Shown: one piece after another, positions 5,292 to 6,186 of the stretch | How the letters are laid out: every line of letters starts with the position of its first letter | Position numbering within the stretch: position 1 is the stretch's first letter | Assembly (NCBI GenBank): GCA_017533165.1 | Contig: JAFXIM010000154.1 | Coordinates: forward strand, 1-6,186 | Direction: 5' to 3' | DNA from: Eggerthellaceae bacterium | GTDB lineage: Bacteria; Actinomycetota; Coriobacteriia; Coriobacteriales; Eggerthellaceae | Length of the DNA stretch: 6,186 bases | Translations under genes and position numbers: made by a program | Notes under the pieces: model-generated | Database searches by the model: none | Seen by the model: the letters and a program-made list of their open reading frames with translations, nothing else | Told to the model about the DNA's origin: nothing

Positions 5292-6186
5292 CTACTTGCC
5301 ATCCTTGCTTGGCGGGCTCTTGAGGGCTCCCGCTTCGAGGAAGACGCGGTACAGCTCAAGGCGCTCCTCGATAACAACCGACAGACGGCGGATGGCCTCG
5401 GCGATGTTCTCGGGAGACTCATAGCTAAAGTTGATGCGCAGGCAGTTCTTACCCGTCTTCCCATCGGGGAAGAAGCTATCGCCCGGGCAGAAGGTGACGC
5501 CGGCGTCGAGCGCGGCACCGAGCATGGAGCCCGTATCGACGTATTCGGGAAGCGTCACCCACACGAAGAAACCGCCTTCGGGTTTGGTCCACGTAGCCTC
5601 GGGCGGGAAGTACTCTTCGAGCGCTGCCAGCATGGCGTCACGACGCGTTCCGTAGGTCTTGATGAACTTCTGCAGAGTGCGCTGCCATGGGGTGTCGGTG
5701 AAATAATGCTCAACCACCACCTGGTCAAAAGTGGAGCCGCACAAATCGCCGCCCTGCTTCACCAGGTTGATCTTGGAAAGCACGTCGCGAGGGGCGGCAA
5801 TCCAGCCAGTGCGCAAGCCTGGTGCGAACATCTTCGACACCGTTCCCAGATACACCACGCGGTCGTCGAGGGCCTTAAGCGGAATCATATGGCCGCCGTC
5901 ATAGCGCAGACGTCCGTAGGGGTCGTCCTCTATCACCAGGAAGTTGTACTCGTCAGCTAACTCGAGCAAGCGGTGACGACGCGCGGAAGACATGGTGATG
6001 CCGGCGGGGTTTTGGAAGTTGGGTATGACGTAGCAGAACTTCAGACGAGGATTACCCTTGCCGATTCGCTGGAGCTCCTCCTCCAAAAGGTCGGTACGAA
6101 TGCCCTCTTCGTCAAGCTCAATGCAACGCACGTCAGGTTCGTACGCCGAAAAAGCCTGCAGGGCGCCGAGGTAGGTGGGACCCTCC
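5292..6186 (-). CDS. PLP-dependent class I/II aminotransferase, N-terminus missing
   Basis: 297 residues to the window edge. The reading frame stays open past the GTG at 6131-6129, which is an internal Val: EGPTYLGALQAFSAYEPDV precedes it and matches the family, so the true start lies outside. Fold-type I aminotransferase marks: IPNFQNPAGI with the substrate-binding Asn; LVIEDDPYGRLRY with the Asp and Tyr that hold the cofactor; LGTVSKMFAPGLRTGW with the PLP-binding Lys (codon 5832-5834); EGGFFVWVTLP; and LRINFSYES with the carboxylate-binding Arg. This pattern matches the LysN / 2-aminoadipate aminotransferase-like group, also found fused to GntR regulators (MocR); whether an N-terminal regulator exists cannot be seen. 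The amino acid substrate cannot be fixed from sequence. The gene ends 99 bp before ddl in the same direction. Confidence 0.9.
   Translation of the reverse strand, partial: EGPTYLGALQAFSAYEPDVRCIELDEEGIRTDLLEEELQRIGKGNPRLKFCYVIPNFQNPAGITMSSARRHRLLELADEYNFLVIEDDPYGRLRYDGGHMIPLKALDDRVVYLGTVSKMFAPGLRTGWIAAPRDVLSKINLVKQGGDLCGSTFDQVVVEHYFTDTPWQRTLQKFIKTYGTRRDAMLAALEEYFPPEATWTKPEGGFFVWVTLPEYVDTGSMLGAALDAGVTFCPGDSFFPDGKTGKNCLRINFSYESPENIAEAIRRLSVVIEERLELYRVFLEAGALKSPPSKDGK

Noticed and set aside
6129..6131. GTG as the start of the aminotransferase
   Set aside because: The frame continues upstream to the window edge with family-typical sequence (PTYLGALQAFSAYEP), so this codon is an internal Val.

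Overview
The window (GC-rich, roughly 60% by eye) fits an actinobacterial chromosome, and the mix of genes suggests Coriobacteriia. The grounds are the C-terminal tail of an actinobacterial-style bifunctional nuclease, a DhnA-type class I aldolase, a PRC-barrel protein next to a YtxH protein, strong AGGAGG-type ribosome binding sites and GTG starts. The lineage is inferred from family resemblance, not from a search. I see no mobile element, CRISPR array, tRNA or rRNA.

Layout: the end of a plus-strand gene (1-139, probable bifunctional nuclease family) converges on a run of minus-strand genes that fills the rest. The 132-bp convergent gap (140-271) holds a three-copy 7-bp tandem repeat and a 10-bp perfect inverted repeat with a 43-nt loop. 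Going upstream along the minus strand come: fba (272-1210, class I fructose-bisphosphate aldolase); a 288-bp gap with a candidate promoter and two small dyads; a VTT/TVP38-type membrane protein (1499-2287); a two-domain PRC-barrel protein with an alanine-rich middle and an acidic 10-residue repeat tail (2318-3442); a strong intrinsic terminator (3465-3501); a YtxH-type small membrane protein (3528-4022) behind a perfect TATAAT; ddl (4203-5192, D-alanine--D-alanine ligase); and a PLP-dependent aminotransferase cut by the window edge (5292-6186).

How they fit together: ddl makes the D-Ala-D-Ala unit of peptidoglycan, and fba serves glycolysis or gluconeogenesis. Between them sits a three-gene block (YtxH, PRC-barrel, VTT) that looks like an envelope- or stress-associated cluster with no assigned pathway. 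Its regulation is the most interesting point: a 14-bp terminator hairpin ends only 22 nt before the PRC-barrel start codon, so the PRC-VTT pair must be expressed by readthrough, by regulated attenuation, or from a promoter I cannot see. The ddl product also departs from the E. coli DdlB consensus at a metal-binding residue and in the omega loop. No clearly new biological system is evident.
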